DNA of 64,000 nucleotides, taken from positions 372,001-436,000 of the forward strand of contig NZ_CP034036.1 of NCBI RefSeq assembly GCF_005484965.1, in the 5' to 3' direction. Shown one piece after another: positions 9,522 to 19,039 of the stretch. This DNA is from Brenneria nigrifluens DSM 30175 = ATCC 13028. Its GTDB lineage: Bacteria > Pseudomonadota > Gammaproteobacteria > Enterobacterales > Enterobacteriaceae. Both the position numbers and the translations under genes were made by a program. The notes beneath the pieces were generated by a model. It saw nothing but the letters and a program-made list of their open reading frames with translations, did not search any database and had not been told where the DNA came from. Each line of letters starts with the position of its first letter. The first letter of the stretch is position 1.

Positions 9522-9832
9522 GTAATCGTAATCTATTTGATGAGCTGGTTGACGGAATGAAGGCATGGGGTGAGATGAATGCGGGTAAGAAAACGCTGAA
9601 ATCCCATCGTGTCGCCATCAGAAAACGCGTATCCATGACGCCGGATGAACTCAAATCCGTACGGGAAAAGTTGAATCTGTCGCAGGCGGTTTTCGCTCAG
9701 TATCTTCATACCGCGGAAACAACCTATCAGAACTGGGAACAAGGCAGGGCAAAACCTAATCCACAGGCGGTTTTATTGATTAAAATGGTAGAACAAAACC
9801 CGGATACGCTTCGCACGCTGGCCGCATTGTGA
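9518..9832 (+). CDS. HigA2-like antitoxin, XRE/Cro-family DNA-binding protein
   Basis: A 104-aa partner of the preceding toxin, overlapping it by 4 bp (ATGA), so the two are translationally coupled. The N-terminal half (NLFDELVDGMKAWGE) is probably the toxin-neutralising, partly disordered region. Residues about 48-100 form a helix-turn-helix: MTPDELKSVREKLNLSQAVF, then AETTYQNWEQGRAKPNPQA. It resembles Vibrio HigA-2. The complex is expected to bind the direct repeat upstream of the toxin. The pair lies between the glg terminator and an IS remnant, consistent with acquisition by transfer. Confidence 0.87.
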   Translation: MSNRNLFDELVDGMKAWGEMNAGKKTLKSHRVAIRKRVSMTPDELKSVREKLNLSQAVFAQYLHTAETTYQNWEQGRAKPNPQAVLLIKMVEQNPDTLRTLAAL

Positions 9833-9883
9833 ACGGTATGGGCGCGAGTCTCCCCGTTAATTTTACCCGGTTGCGCCGTAAAG

Positions 9884-9903
9884 CCTCGGCCTTCAGGCCG
9901 GGG
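9884..9903. repeat. subterminal hairpin of the IS200/IS605 remnant
   Basis: CCTCGGCC (9884-9891) pairs with GGCCGGGG (9896-9903) across a TTCA loop, with one T/G mismatch. Imperfect subterminal hairpins of this kind mark the ends of IS200/IS605 elements and are recognised by TnpA as single-stranded DNA. Placement next to the tnpA remnant supports this reading; it could also act as a weak terminator. Confidence 0.6.
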
Positions 9904-9944
9904 ATATAAGGCGAGGGAACAGCCTGACTGAGTGTTTCCTGCTG

Positions 9945-10257
9945 TTATTGCCTGATGATCGAAATCGGAGCGCCCCCGCAGTTGCTGGCAAAATAACTCG
10001 GATTCCACAAAACACCCTTGAGGCTGTTAACTATGCTGGACACCGATAACTTGGGTGGGTAGTTGATCAGCAAGTGAACGTGATCCCGCTCTCCATCCAT
10101 CTCAACCCGTTGCGCAGACGCTGGTGAAGTAACCCCGCAATCTCTCAATAGCATCCTGATCAAAAATTTTTCGCCGCTACCTGGTGACAAACGCCAAATG
10201 AACGTGCATCAGGAAAACACAGTGTCTACCACGGTGCATTTCGGTTTTCTTTTTCAT
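9945..10257 (-). pseudogene. tnpA: IS200/IS605 transposase TnpA (HUH Y1 transposase), inactivated
   Basis: Reading on the minus strand from the ATG at 10257 gives MKKKTEMHRGRHCVFLMHVH and LAFVTR, then TAG where the family has Tyr, then RRKIFDQDAIERLRGYF before a frame change. The last part is in another frame: VEMDGERDHVHLLINYPPKL keeps the HUH motif (HVH). NSLKGV is then joined directly to LWNPSYFASNCGGAPISIIR, so about 20 residues normally lying between are deleted. A TAA follows IIRQ, where intact relatives continue with YIEQQ, so the expected catalytic tyrosine is lost. A pseudogene with at least four lesions. Confidence 0.85.
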
Positions 10258-10279
10258 AGACCAAAGTACAATCTTCTGT

Positions 10280-10610
10280 ATGAAACGACTACAAGCCTTC
10301 AAATTCCAGCTACGGCCGAACGGCCAGCAGGAGCGCGATATGCGGCGCTACGCCGGGGCGTGTCGTTTCGTTTTCAACAAGGCGCTGGCACTTCAGAAAG
10401 AAAACCATGAGACCGGGAACAAATATATTCCCTACGCCAAAATGACTTCATGGCTCGTAGAATGGAAAGCCGCCACCGAAACGCAGTGGCTGAAAGAAGC
10501 GCCATCGCAACCGCTACAGCAATCCCTGAAAGATCTGGAACGCGCCCATAAGAACTTCTTCCAGAAACGCGCGGAACTTCCACGGTTCAAAAAGCGCGGC
10601 CAGCACGATG
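10280..10610 (+). pseudogene. tnpB: TnpB (IS605 OrfB) N-terminal fragment
   Basis: About 110 codons recognisable as the N-terminus of TnpB, the RNA-guided nuclease of IS200/IS605 elements (about 400 aa when complete): MKRLQAFKFQLRPNGQQERD, CRFVFNKALALQ and AELPRFKKRGQHD. After GQHD (about 10609) the frame runs on only as the complement of the 3' end of ydhT and stops at 10645. The zinc finger and RuvC-like catalytic regions are missing, so it cannot be a nuclease. It marks the truncated right side of the IS remnant. Confidence 0.85.
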
Positions 10611-11537
10611 TCAACCGCACGCCTCCAGTTCGAATGACGCGTTAAGGCGGTATTTTACCCCGGCGGCGACGCCGTTTTCCCCTTCATACACCACCAGAAA
10701 GCGGGTGCGCGCGCCGTCGTGGTAGGTTAATGCGGCGCAGCCGCCTTTACCCAGCACCAGCGTGTTCACGCTGCCGGATGACGTCACCACGGCATTCTCG
10801 CCGGTTACCGTGATTGACACGTTGTCGCCGCTATTGCTGATGCGGCTTTCATTGCCCGCCGCGCCGAGCTTGCACATATCGCCCACGTTGGCGATGGTCG
10901 AACCGTCGCCCGCGTTGCTGATATAGCTGCGCATGCCACTGTTGGCGACGTGCGTGCCGCGTCCGGCGCCGCTGATTTTGGCGGAATTTCCGCTATTGCT
11001 GATGCGGGCCCGTCCGCCCAGGCTGCCGATGCGGCAGTGCTGACCGGCATTGCTGATCTTCACGGCAAAACCGGTACTGACCAGTTGGCAGGCGTAGCCT
11101 ACGCTGGCGATGCCGCTGTTTTCGCCGGAATTACCCATAAAGTTATGGGCGCCGGATAAAGCGACTTTACTTTGCAGGCCGATGCAGCCGATATCCAGCG
11201 CCGAGTCGCCGGAGGCCAGCTGGACCTCTCTGGGGATGTTTGCCGCATATTTCCCGGCGCGGGGTTTTACCTGAACGACGCCGTCACCGCCGTGCGTTAA
11301 CCGTTCAGCCATCGTCCGTGCGGCGCTGATTTCCTGCGCCATAAACTGCGGCGTGTCGAAGCCCAGCGCATAGCCGTACTCCACCAGGCTTTCCAGCCAT
11401 TCGCTATACCCGTCGCACAGCAGGGCGTAATGAATATCTTGATACTCTCCGCCCTGCGGGAAACGTCGCAGGAACCAGCGATAAATCCGCGGGCTGACCT
11501 GTAATGAATGGAGTTGCTGTCGGGTGATTTTGTTCAT
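10611..11537 (-). CDS. ydhT: YdhT-like protein with Ile/Ser/Asn/Gly-rich solenoid repeats
   Basis: A 308-aa protein named from its place as the last gene of the ydhYVWXUT order; its function is unknown. Residues 1-100 form a mixed helical domain (QLHSLQVSPRIYRWFLRRFP). Residues about 110-270 consist of short, irregular repeats of about 13-14 residues: RISNSGNSAKISGAGRG, HVANSGMRSYISNAGDG, RISNSGDNVSI. This looks like a right-handed beta-solenoid. No signal peptide is seen. The start at 11537 follows a weak purine-rich site. The stop codon touches the truncated IS200/IS605 remnant, so the natural C-terminus may have been altered by that insertion or deletion. Confidence 0.7.
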   Translation of the reverse strand: MNKITRQQLHSLQVSPRIYRWFLRRFPQGGEYQDIHYALLCDGYSEWLESLVEYGYALGFDTPQFMAQEISAARTMAERLTHGGDGVVQVKPRAGKYAANIPREVQLASGDSALDIGCIGLQSKVALSGAHNFMGNSGENSGIASVGYACQLVSTGFAVKISNAGQHCRIGSLGGRARISNSGNSAKISGAGRGTHVANSGMRSYISNAGDGSTIANVGDMCKLGAAGNESRISNSGDNVSITVTGENAVVTSSGSVNTLVLGKGGCAALTYHDGARTRFLVVYEGENGVAAGVKYRLNASFELEACG

Positions 11538-11572
11538 TTTCGCCTGCTATTCCACATTGTCTGTTTCCCGCC

Positions 11573-12358
11573 TCAGTGACGATGATAGCCATCAATCATG
11601 CAGCGAAAGGTTTGGGCGGGCGTCCGTCCGGTGGTACACAGATAGATATGCCCGCAGAGGAAAAACAGGCCGGCGACGGCCAGCAGCAGATGCAGCGGCA
11701 GCAGCCAGGCTTTGAGCAGCACGAAATCAGCCGGGATCCACAGCGGATTGCTTAACAGCACGCCGGTTATCAGCAATGCGGGCAGCAGCGCGTACATCAC
11801 ACCAAGATAAGCCGCCTGCTGCAACGGATTAAATTTGGCGCGCGGCGTGGCCGGGAACGGGTGCTCTTCCCCTTTGATAATGCCGTACAGGTAGAAACGA
11901 ACCTGAAGAAAGGTGCGCTGCCCCCAGTTTTTACGCTCGATAAGGTAATGGCGTCCGTTGCCGCCGAACGCGTTGATCAACACAAAGGCGACCCAGCTGA
12001 TTAATAACAGGTAGCCGCACAGCTCATGCAGGGCGACCAGAATAACGGTGTCTTTTAGCGAACCGACGGCGAAGTGGTTAAGCAGGCCGCTGACGAGCAG
12101 CAGAATAAACAGCGACGCGTTGCTCCAGTGCCATAGGCGGACGGCCCGCGAATAGAGATACACTTTTTCTTCATGTTCCCTGGCGTGAGGCGGCGCGAGC
12201 CGGTAGCGCAGCAACCCGTGCAGGGTTAATACCCCCAGCATGCCGACAAAAAATACCCCCGCCAGAATAAGCCATACCGGCCAGAAGTCAGGCGTATAGA
12301 TATAAACATATTGATAAAGCTGAGCCTGAAATAGCTCGGCATTCGGCATAATATTCAT
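11573..12358 (-). CDS. ydhU: YdhU-like membrane cytochrome b subunit
   Basis: A 261-aa integral membrane protein, the E. coli YdhU length, with about five hydrophobic segments, resembling the diheme cytochrome b subunits of thiosulfate reductase and formate dehydrogenase. Candidate haem-ligand histidines lie inside or next to helices: VRLWHWSNASLF, LVALHELCGYLLL and LPLHLLLAVAGLF followed by CGHIYL. It probably passes electrons between quinone and the ferredoxin-like subunit YdhX. Its ATG overlaps the ydhX stop (ATGA), indicating tight coupling. Confidence 0.88.
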   Translation of the reverse strand: MNIMPNAELFQAQLYQYVYIYTPDFWPVWLILAGVFFVGMLGVLTLHGLLRYRLAPPHAREHEEKVYLYSRAVRLWHWSNASLFILLLVSGLLNHFAVGSLKDTVILVALHELCGYLLLISWVAFVLINAFGGNGRHYLIERKNWGQRTFLQVRFYLYGIIKGEEHPFPATPRAKFNPLQQAAYLGVMYALLPALLITGVLLSNPLWIPADFVLLKAWLLPLHLLLAVAGLFFLCGHIYLCTTGRTPAQTFRCMIDGYHRH

Positions 12359-13026
12359 ACGTTCACCTTTGCGACGTCGTGCGGGCCGGGGCGGCGATAA
12401 ATATGCGGCTTGCCGACGTCGGGCAGTTGGTATTGGTAATATTCATGCGTTTTCAGCCAGGCCTGAACGGGTTCGCTCTCCTCTGGTCCGAAAATAAGCG
12501 CATTCTGCGGGCAGGCGCTGACGCAGATGGGCGGAAAGCCCTTTTGCAGGCGCGACTCCAGACAGAAATCGCATTTATCGGCGACGCGGGTCGTCGGGTT
12601 GAGATAACGCACCTGGTAGGGGCAGGCTGAAATGCAGTAGCTACAGCCAATGCATTTCGCCTTGTCCACCCGGACGATGCCGTTGCTTTCATCGCGGTAG
12701 GACGAACCGGTCGGGCACACGGTGATACAGGGGGCATCGTCGCACTGCTGGCAGGCGTGGCGGAAAAAGTGGTAGAGGTTTCCCTGTTCCGGGGGCGTCA
12801 TCGCGATATGGGCGATGCTCATCCGTGCCGCGCCCACCGGGACTTTATTCACTTTATGGCAGGCCACGGCGCAAATATTGCAGCCGTTGCACAGCACTTC
12901 ATCGTGGATCATGGCGTAGCGCACGGGCCTGTTTTTATCCGTTCCGCCCAGGGCGGAGAAGAGCGGCGCGCTGAAAAAAATCACCGATCCCATGCCGAGG
13001 ACAAATTTACGGCGTGAGCATGTCAT
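12355..13026 (-). CDS. ydhX: YdhX-like Tat-exported ferredoxin subunit (four [4Fe-4S] sites)
   Basis: A 223-aa iron-sulfur protein of the DmsB/NrfC/PhsB type. The N-terminus carries a twin-arginine signal (CSRRKFVLGMG, then a hydrophobic stretch to about residue 28), so it should be exported folded and face the periplasm. Four cysteine groups are visible: CNGCNICAVACHK, CQQCDDAPCITVCP, CIGCSYCISACP and CDFCLES with CVSACP. It would wire the oxidoreductase to the membrane cytochrome YdhU. The start has GGAGG about 8 bp upstream and is also overlapped by a 24-codon reading frame. Confidence 0.9.
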   Translation of the reverse strand: MTCSRRKFVLGMGSVIFFSAPLFSALGGTDKNRPVRYAMIHDEVLCNGCNICAVACHKVNKVPVGAARMSIAHIAMTPPEQGNLYHFFRHACQQCDDAPCITVCPTGSSYRDESNGIVRVDKAKCIGCSYCISACPYQVRYLNPTTRVADKCDFCLESRLQKGFPPICVSACPQNALIFGPEESEPVQAWLKTHEYYQYQLPDVGKPHIYRRPGPHDVAKVNV

Positions 13027-13097
13027 CTTCCTTGCCTCCCAGAAAATGAGTCGTTCAAAGTCGGTTGCCGCCGGGACGTTAAAGCTCGCTTTTTCAT
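13023..13097 (-). CDS. possible 24-aa basic small ORF coupled to ydhX
   Basis: Within the 143 bp gap between ydhW and ydhX, an ATG at 13097 opens a 24-codon frame (MKKRALTSRRQPTLNDSFSG and four more residues) whose TGA overlaps the ydhX ATG in an ATGA junction. GGAGA lies a few bases before its start. The peptide is very basic and shows no hydrophobic stretch. It could be a leader that couples translation into ydhX, or chance. There is no homology evidence. Confidence 0.3.
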   Translation of the reverse strand: MKKRALTSRRQPTLNDSFSGRQGR

Positions 13098-13169
13098 CAG
13101 CTCTCCAGTGAGTCGCTCGCCGCGGCGCAGAGCGGTTTTTTCCCCCGGCGCGCGTTGATAAGAAAATGG

Positions 13170-13859
13170 TTAAGGATTGTCAAACTGTTCAACCTCAATC
13201 CACTCACATAGCCCTTTTGCCTTGCCATAACTCATAAAACGTTCGCTGAACAAATAGGGTTCGCCGTTGGAAGCCGCAATAGGGCGGATATCCTGAAACT
13301 CGGCGGACCGTTGGAAAAAAAGCAGCGCCTCGTCGATCTTTTGCCGATCGAAAGAGTAGGGCGGCAACCGCAGCATCTGCACCTTGTAAGGCCGCGGATA
13401 GGTCTGGCACTCGAAACGCACGGTGTCGGCAATGGTTTTGCAGATATCCTGCTCATGGGTGAAAATCAGGATCCGCGCATAGTTGTGACTGATGCTGCGA
13501 TCCGAGTAGTAATAGCGCTCTTTATCGTTGCTGACGGAGAGAATGTCCGCGCAGGCTTCGCTGGCGCCGATCTGTTCAAACAGCCGGCTGGCGGTTTCCT
13601 TATCCAGTGCGTAAGGCACCTGCTGAAAGTCCTCTTCGTTGGTCAGTTCGCCCGCCGCCGAACGCCGGCGGATATACTCCGCCACGGCTAAAAACGGCGC
13701 CTGGGGTTCGCTAACCTCGTCCGTCGCAACAACGTTATCCACCGCCTGAGTCTGCTGGGATAACGGCAGCAGCAGTCGTCTTTTCGTTAAATCCGGCGGC
13801 GAGTCATGTTGTTCTTCAGACTCGGAGCGCCTTGCGGTCAATGATGGTGTCGTCTTCAT
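13170..13859 (-). CDS. ydhW: YdhW-like protein of unknown function
   Basis: A 229-aa protein identified from its place between the AOR-like ydhV and the ferredoxin ydhX. The ATG at 13859 is preferred to an in-frame TTG at 13865, with AGGGT about 8 bp before it. There is no signal peptide, membrane segment or cysteine cluster. The N-terminal 45 residues are charged and low in hydrophobics (SESEEQHDSPPDLTKRR) and probably disordered; the rest looks globular with no catalytic motif that I recognise. A maturation or chaperone role for the oxidoreductase is possible but is only an inference from the operon. Confidence 0.75.
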   Translation of the reverse strand: MKTTPSLTARRSESEEQHDSPPDLTKRRLLLPLSQQTQAVDNVVATDEVSEPQAPFLAVAEYIRRRSAAGELTNEEDFQQVPYALDKETASRLFEQIGASEACADILSVSNDKERYYYSDRSISHNYARILIFTHEQDICKTIADTVRFECQTYPRPYKVQMLRLPPYSFDRQKIDEALLFFQRSAEFQDIRPIAASNGEPYLFSERFMSYGKAKGLCEWIEVEQFDNP

Positions 13860-13881
13860 AATCAATACCCTGCGATAGCGC

Positions 13882-15987
<2,106 letters not shown>

Positions 15988-16047
15988 TTATTTTCCTGAG
16001 TGTGAAGCATCGTCATGGATAAATGGATAGACGTAAAGCCGGGCGGC

Positions 16048-16677
16048 TCACACCGTAATTTCCTTCCATTCGATAATGCTTAAAGCACCTGTAGGGCAAG
16101 CGGTGGCGCATTCGCCGCATAAATTACACTTACCGGACTTTTTGATCTGCGGATTTACCGTTGCCATCATCCACGGGCAGGCGGTGGTACAGGCGGCGCA
16201 GCCGATACAGCGTTTGGCGTCGACCGTAATACAGCCGTGCTCCTCGTTATAGGCGATCGCTTTTATCGGGCAGACCTTCATACATTCGGGATCTTTACAC
16301 TGTCGACAGGTGTCGGTGGTAAAATTAAGATCGCCGTACAGTCCGCCGCCGGAGCCGATACCGCCGTCGCCGTAATAAAAGTGGCGATGGATCTTCACCC
16401 GTGAAAAGAAGGAGCCGACGCTGCCGTCGTTATAGGTGGTACAGGACGTTTCGCAGCGATGGCAGCCGGTGCAGCGGGCCCTTTTGGTCACCAGCACCCC
16501 TTTCGGCGTGGTGGTCAGCCCGACGCTGCCGCTGTTAACCTCCTCCTGCCTGCATCCCAGCAGGGAAAGCAGCGCCGGCGCGATGGTGATTCCCGCCAGG
16601 CCTTTGCCTGAAATTCGCAGAAATTCCAGCCTTGTTAACCCCAGATCCAATAAAGGACGTTCAACCTGATTAGGCAT
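16048..16677 (-). CDS. ydhY: YdhY-like ferredoxin subunit, first gene of the ydh operon
   Basis: A 209-aa iron-sulfur protein very close to E. coli YdhY (208 aa): RPLLDLGLTRLEFLRISGKG near the N-terminus is typical. Four cysteine motifs carry [4Fe-4S] clusters: CTGCHRCETSC, CRQCKDPECMKVCP, CIGCAACTTACP and CNLCGECATACP. A hydrophobic stretch at about residues 25-42 (GLAGITIAPALLSLLGC) could be a membrane or export element. In E. coli the ydhY promoter is FNR-activated and nitrate-repressed (established there). Here only a TTGAT half-site upstream is seen. It is probably the electron donor/acceptor partner of YdhV. Confidence 0.93.
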   Translation of the reverse strand: MPNQVERPLLDLGLTRLEFLRISGKGLAGITIAPALLSLLGCRQEEVNSGSVGLTTTPKGVLVTKRARCTGCHRCETSCTTYNDGSVGSFFSRVKIHRHFYYGDGGIGSGGGLYGDLNFTTDTCRQCKDPECMKVCPIKAIAYNEEHGCITVDAKRCIGCAACTTACPWMMATVNPQIKKSGKCNLCGECATACPTGALSIIEWKEITV

Positions 16678-17240
16678 TTAATTCTCATCCCCCACATCCC
16701 CGTCATACTTCAAGCTGCATGTGCGTTGGCTGCATTAACCCGCCATCTTGCAAATTACAGACGCGTTGGTTTCCTGCATCCTGAAATCTGCGGGAATAAA
16801 TAAATGAGCATGAAATAAGCCCATAGCAAAATATCAAAGACGTCGTGGATTACGTTTTTACTATCGGACCTTTTTATGCATTTCATTAACCGCACTCATG
16901 ATGTGGTTATAATGTTTTTTATTCTGTGACTAATCTCTTATAAATTATTTATTTTAAATCTGTTTATCGATATTGATTATTATTCTTATTCTTGTTTAGT
17001 AATTCAAAAAGTGAAATGTACATGGGTTTTTTAAACTATAAATAAATATAATGCGTCATTTATGTAAAATAAAATAAGCAGTAGTTAATAATATTTATTC
17101 TTTTGTTGTTTTATGCGATGTTAATATTTTTCTGGAAACATTCTATTCCATGTGATCGGAATATAATATTTTTTGATTTATGCCATGATGAGCGGGATTA
17201 ATGGTATTGCTTAAAAATGAGGTATATCCGGGTGAAGAGA
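16678..17240. other. AT-rich intergenic region upstream of ydhY
   Basis: About 560 bp with no convincing gene. The part from about 16830 to 17200 is far richer in A+T than its neighbours and presumably holds the ydhY promoter. A TTGAT half-site, on the minus strand at 16833-16837, might belong to an FNR box, but the second half does not match. A repeat-like segment lies at 16702-16733. AT-rich DNA of this kind is often silenced by H-NS; that is an inference. Confidence 0.5.
16702..16733. repeat. dispersed enterobacterial intergenic repeat (partial unit)
   Basis: The segment around ACTTCAAGCTGCATGTGCG, continuing into TTGGCTGC, resembles a short intergenic repeat that I recognise from soft-rot and related enterobacterial genomes. 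Only one copy occurs in this window, so repeat status rests on recall, not on comparison. It lies just upstream of the ydhY ribosome binding site. Confidence 0.4.
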
Positions 17241-17267
17241 AAAAACCGCCGGTAAAAGCGGTTTTTT
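17241..17267 (-). terminator. bidirectional-looking terminator downstream of glpD
   Basis: AAAAACCGC (17241-17249) pairs with GCGGTTTTT (17258-17266) around an 8-nt loop, and a T run follows on both strands. It lies about 90 bp beyond the glpD stop and should end glpD transcription. Confidence 0.8.
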
Positions 17268-17315
17268 AGTTTGAAAAATAGCGACGAAGAAAATTCGCTT
17301 CTTACCAATGATGCA

Positions 17316-17341
17316 GAACGTTTGCAAAAATGTAAACGTTC
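17316..17341. repeat. short inverted repeat after the glpD stop
   Basis: GAACGTTT (17316-17323) and AAACGTTC (17334-17341) form perfect 8 bp arms around a 10-nt AT-rich loop, 13 bp past the glpD stop codon. No T run follows on the minus strand. It may be a 3'-end stabilising hairpin placed before the real terminator or a protein-binding palindrome. Confidence 0.45.
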
Positions 17342-17353
17342 CGCAAAGGCATG

Positions 17354-18853
17354 TTAGCCTACTTTTGCCACCTGATGATGATAAGCGTCCAACCACTCGC
17401 CGATATGCCGCTGCTGCGCTTCATTCAGCCACATACCCAGTTTTGTCCGCCGCCAAATGACGTCATCCAACGTGACGGTCCACTCTTTCTCCACCAGATA
17501 GCGCAGTTCCGCTTCATACAGGTCATGGCCGAAATGTTCTCCCAGCGAATCAAGGCCTTTGGCATCGGCCAGAATCAGTTCGCTGTTTGAACCGTAGGTG
17601 CGGCTGTAGCGGCGCGCCAGCGCTTCCGGCAGATTAAAGCGGCGGCGCAGGGCGGCGGCGTAGTCATCACGTGTACCGGAAATATCGCCGCCGGGCAGCA
17701 CGGCATTTTTGGTCCAGGCTTTTCCGGCCTGAGGATAGTATTTTTCCAGTTTATCCAGCGCATGTTCCGCCAGTTTGCGATAGGTGGTCAGTTTGCCGCC
17801 GAATACGGATAACAGGGGCGCCCGGCCCTGTTCATCGTCAACCGACAGCGTGTAATCGCGGGTGATGGCCTGCGGCGAATCCGATTCATCGTCGCACAGC
17901 GGGCGTACGCCGGAATAAGTCCAGACGATGTCATCGCGGCTTAACGGCTGCTTAAAGTGATCGTTATACACGTCCAGCAGATAGCTGATTTCGTTATCGT
18001 CGATCTTCACGTTATGGGGATCGCCATGATATTCCACGTCGGTGGTGCCGATGATCGAGAATTCATCCTGCCAGGGGATCACAAACACAATGCGGTGATC
18101 TTTATTCTGCAGAATATACGCCTGAGGCTGATCGTGTACTTTGGGCACCACGATGTGGCTGCCTTTGATCAGGCGGATCCCGTAAGGCGATTTCAGGTGC
18201 AGGCCGTCGTCAAAGAACTCCTTCACCCAGGGGCCGGTGGCGTTGACCAGACCTTTGGCGCGCCAGGTGAGCGTTTCGCCGCTGAGTGAATCGACGGCTT
18301 CCACCACCCACAGATCCTGTTCGCGCCGGGCGCTGATGACTTTGGTGCGGGTGCGGACTTCGCCGCCGCGCTTGACGACTTCCTGCGCGTTCAGCACCAC
18401 CAGACGCGCATCATCCACCCAGCAGTCCGAATACTCAAAGCCCTGGGTCAGTTCTGGTTTCAATACCGAGCCGGCGCCGAATTTCACGCTTTTACTGGCG
18501 GGCAGGCTAACGCGCTTGCCAATATTGTCATACATAAACAAACCGATGCGGATCATCCAGGCCGGGCGCAAATGCGGCTGATGCGGCAGGCGAAAACGCA
18601 GCGGGAAAATGATGTGGGGGGCCATTTTCAGCAGGGTTTCACGCTCGGAGAGCGCTTCGCTGACCAGACGAAACTCATAATGTTCCAGATAGCGCAAGCC
18701 GCCATGAATCAATTTGGAGCTGGCGGAGGAGGTGGCGCAGGCCAGATCTTGCGCTTCCAGCAGCAGGACGGATAATCCGCGCCCGGCTGCGTCCGCGGCG
18801 ATGCCCGCACCGTTAATGCCGCCACCGATCACAATCAGATCTTTGGTTTCCAC
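17354..18853 (-). CDS. glpD: aerobic glycerol-3-phosphate dehydrogenase GlpD
   Basis: Membrane-associated FAD enzyme oxidising sn-glycerol-3-phosphate to dihydroxyacetone phosphate and passing electrons to ubiquinone. It is 499 aa (E. coli 501). The N-terminal FAD dinucleotide fold is METKDLIVIGGGINGAGIAA, followed by ATSSASSKLIHGGLRYLE. VFGGKLTTYRKLAE near residues 350-365 is a further hallmark. The start codon is GTG, where E. coli uses ATG, with GGAGG 6 bp upstream. In E. coli glpD diverges directly from glpEGR; here the whole ula regulon lies between them. Confidence 0.97.
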   Translation of the reverse strand: METKDLIVIGGGINGAGIAADAAGRGLSVLLLEAQDLACATSSASSKLIHGGLRYLEHYEFRLVSEALSERETLLKMAPHIIFPLRFRLPHQPHLRPAWMIRIGLFMYDNIGKRVSLPASKSVKFGAGSVLKPELTQGFEYSDCWVDDARLVVLNAQEVVKRGGEVRTRTKVISARREQDLWVVEAVDSLSGETLTWRAKGLVNATGPWVKEFFDDGLHLKSPYGIRLIKGSHIVVPKVHDQPQAYILQNKDHRIVFVIPWQDEFSIIGTTDVEYHGDPHNVKIDDNEISYLLDVYNDHFKQPLSRDDIVWTYSGVRPLCDDESDSPQAITRDYTLSVDDEQGRAPLLSVFGGKLTTYRKLAEHALDKLEKYYPQAGKAWTKNAVLPGGDISGTRDDYAAALRRRFNLPEALARRYSRTYGSNSELILADAKGLDSLGEHFGHDLYEAELRYLVEKEWTVTLDDVIWRRTKLGMWLNEAQQRHIGEWLDAYHHQVAKVG

Positions 18854-18885
18854 GTTTTACCTCCACCAGTAAAATAACGGCTAAA

Positions 18886-18903
18886 ATGTTCGTTTTCGCG
18901 CAT
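18886..18903. promoter_or_regulatory. candidate GlpR operator upstream of glpD
   Basis: ATGTTCGTTTTCGCGCAT matches the GlpR operator ATGTTCGATAACGAACAT at 13 of 18 positions, with an intact left half, and lies 33-50 bp before the glpD GTG. A second CGAAAACA half-site follows at about 18913-18920. glpR itself is in this window (32752). The binding is inferred from sequence resemblance and gene identity. Confidence 0.6.
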
Positions 18904-18980
18904 TATGATAATCGAAAACAAACAATACAGCCAATACTTAACCAGATAAAAACATTTATGCGTGATGGAGGTAACAATTT

Positions 18981-18996
18981 AGTGATGATTGTCACA
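18981..18996. promoter_or_regulatory. candidate CRP site upstream of glpD
   Basis: AGTGA-TGATTG-TCACA matches the TGTGA-N6-TCACA core at 9 of 10 positions, about 130 bp upstream of the glpD start. The genes on both sides point the same way (minus), so it most likely serves glpD, which is catabolite-regulated in E. coli. Confidence 0.6.
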
Positions 18997-19039
18997 TTAA
19001 AATAAGGGTTATTGTGGTGTTTGGGGGCGGTTATGGAGC

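Larger units (their letters stand above)
9881..10610. mobile_element. degraded IS200/IS605-family element (tnpA and tnpB remnants)
   Basis: A divergent tnpA (minus) / tnpB (plus) pair with 22 bp between the two starts is the arrangement of IS605-type elements. The left boundary is placed at the hairpin near 9884-9903. On the right, recognisable TnpB sequence stops at about 10610, directly against the ydhT stop codon, so the right end with most of tnpB and any guide-RNA region is gone. The element cannot move by itself: tnpA has a nonsense codon, a frame break and internal and C-terminal losses. Confidence 0.8.

Noticed and set aside
16833..16846. FNR box upstream of ydhY
   Set aside because: Only the TTGAT half matches; the expected ATCAA partner after four bases is absent, so I do not call a site although E. 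coli ydhY is FNR-regulated.
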